This document shows positions 4,704 to 5,172 of a stretch of 5,172 bases of DNA, piece by piece. This stretch comes from Alphaproteobacteria bacterium UBA7371 (lineage in GTDB: Bacteria; Pseudomonadota; Alphaproteobacteria; UBA8317). The position numbers and the translations under genes are program-made. Where the stretch lies: NCBI GenBank assembly GCA_002469865.1, contig DKOD01000018.1, positions 1-5,172 of the forward strand, read 5' to 3'. Below the pieces are notes generated by a model. That model had not been told where the DNA came from and made no database searches. It saw nothing but the letters and a program-made list of their open reading frames with translations. Numbering within the stretch: the stretch's first letter is position 1; each line of letters starts with the position of its first letter.

Positions 4704-5171
4704 TTAACCGTCATGGCCACGGCTTGGGGCGATCACCAACGCATCACCCACCGTCACCACCTTATCGCCCACATAACAGCGGCATTCAAAACGAACACGT
4801 TTTTTTTCAAGGTCTATTTCGGCAACTTCAACTTCCGCGATAAGCTCTTCGCCCAACTTCACCGGGGCCTTAAACTTATTGGAAATCCCCAAGAGGACTG
4901 TTCCTAGACCAGGCAGCTTGGTGCCGAGCACCGTCGACATGAACGCCGTGGACATGGCGCCATGGGCAACACGGGATTGAAATGGCGTGGTGGCCGCAAA
5001 TTCTTCATCGAGATGCACCGGGTTGTGGTCACCAGATGCATCGGCAAAAAGCTGAATTTGCTCAAGGGTAACCAGTTGGCCATAACGTGCCTTCTGACCG
5101 ATGATCATGTCTTCAATATATATTGTTTCCAACTTTCCTCGCCCACCCAACTCATTACCAGCGCAGCTCAT
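4704..5171 (-). CDS. MaoC-like (R)-specific enoyl-CoA hydratase
   Basis: A single-hotdog MaoC/PhaJ-type hydratase of up to 155 residues, which hydrates trans-2-enoyl-CoA to (R)-3-hydroxyacyl-CoA. The hydratase-2 signature is intact: FADASGDHNPVHLDEEFA (42-59) with the catalytic Asp/His pair D48 and H53, then RVAHGAM (67-73), LGTKLPGLGT (82-91) and KFKAPVKLGEEL (99-110). The C-terminal GDALVIAPSRG also fits the family. The start is uncertain because the window ends one base upstream of the ATG at 5171. Family homology begins near ETIYIEDM, so the first 13 residues may be extra. A TTG at 5132 preceded by GAGG (4 nt spacer) is an alternative start, and a start beyond the window cannot be excluded. 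It precedes the SCP2 gene by 6 nt, forming an operon for acyl-CoA metabolism, possibly (R)-3-hydroxyacyl-CoA supply. Confidence 0.88.
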   Translation of the reverse strand: MSCAGNELGGRGKLETIYIEDMIIGQKARYGQLVTLEQIQLFADASGDHNPVHLDEEFAATTPFQSRVAHGAMSTAFMSTVLGTKLPGLGTVLLGISNKFKAPVKLGEELIAEVEVAEIDLEKKRVRFECRCYVGDKVVTVGDALVIAPSRGHDG

Positions 5172-5172
5172 C

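Overview
The window looks like ordinary chromosomal DNA of a Gram-negative bacterium, most likely an alphaproteobacterium. The evidence is a 41-residue, cysteine-free bL36 ending in RFKARQG (the form common in that class), a lipid A late-acyltransferase-like protein, and a GlcD/HisN/MaoC/SCP2 gene complement typical of free-living Proteobacteria. Base composition appears close to half G+C and even throughout. I see no insertion sequence, phage gene, CRISPR array or obvious transferred island.

Left third (1-1670): a minus-strand unit reads, in transcription order, tRNA-Val(GAC), rpmJ (bL36), an LpxL/HtrB-type acyltransferase, and the 5' part of glcD, which runs off the left edge. Spacings are short (26, 4 and 37 nt). 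A credible sigma70-type promoter with a 17-nt spacer and a GC-rich discriminator lies upstream of the tRNA, so a stable RNA, a ribosomal protein and an envelope enzyme may share one transcript.

Middle (1671-3550): a plus-strand N-formylglutamate amidohydrolase-family gene converges on a minus-strand zinc-independent quinone oxidoreductase of the MDR superfamily. About 106 bp at their junction carry four inverted repeats in a row. One is a textbook intrinsic terminator for the minus strand (8-bp stem, UUCG loop, T tract), and it lies inside the last codons of the amidohydrolase gene.

Right third (3551-5172): a 65-bp divergent spacer separates the oxidoreductase from a plus-strand histidinol-phosphatase (HisN, inositol-monophosphatase fold), which has no visible Shine-Dalgarno and may be leaderless. 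HisN meets a minus-strand SCP2-domain gene tail to tail, with their stop codons sharing TTAA. That gene follows a MaoC-type hotdog enoyl-CoA hydratase by 6 nt, forming a two-gene acyl-CoA/lipid operon at the right edge.

Functionally the window mixes translation (tRNA, bL36), outer-membrane lipid A acylation, glycolate oxidation, histidine-related metabolism (HisN and the formylglutamate amidohydrolase) and fatty acyl-CoA handling. I found no convincing new system. The most noteworthy items are the overlapping terminator and hairpin cluster, the tRNA-rpmJ-acyltransferase unit, the possible leaderless hisN, and the MaoC-SCP2 pair.
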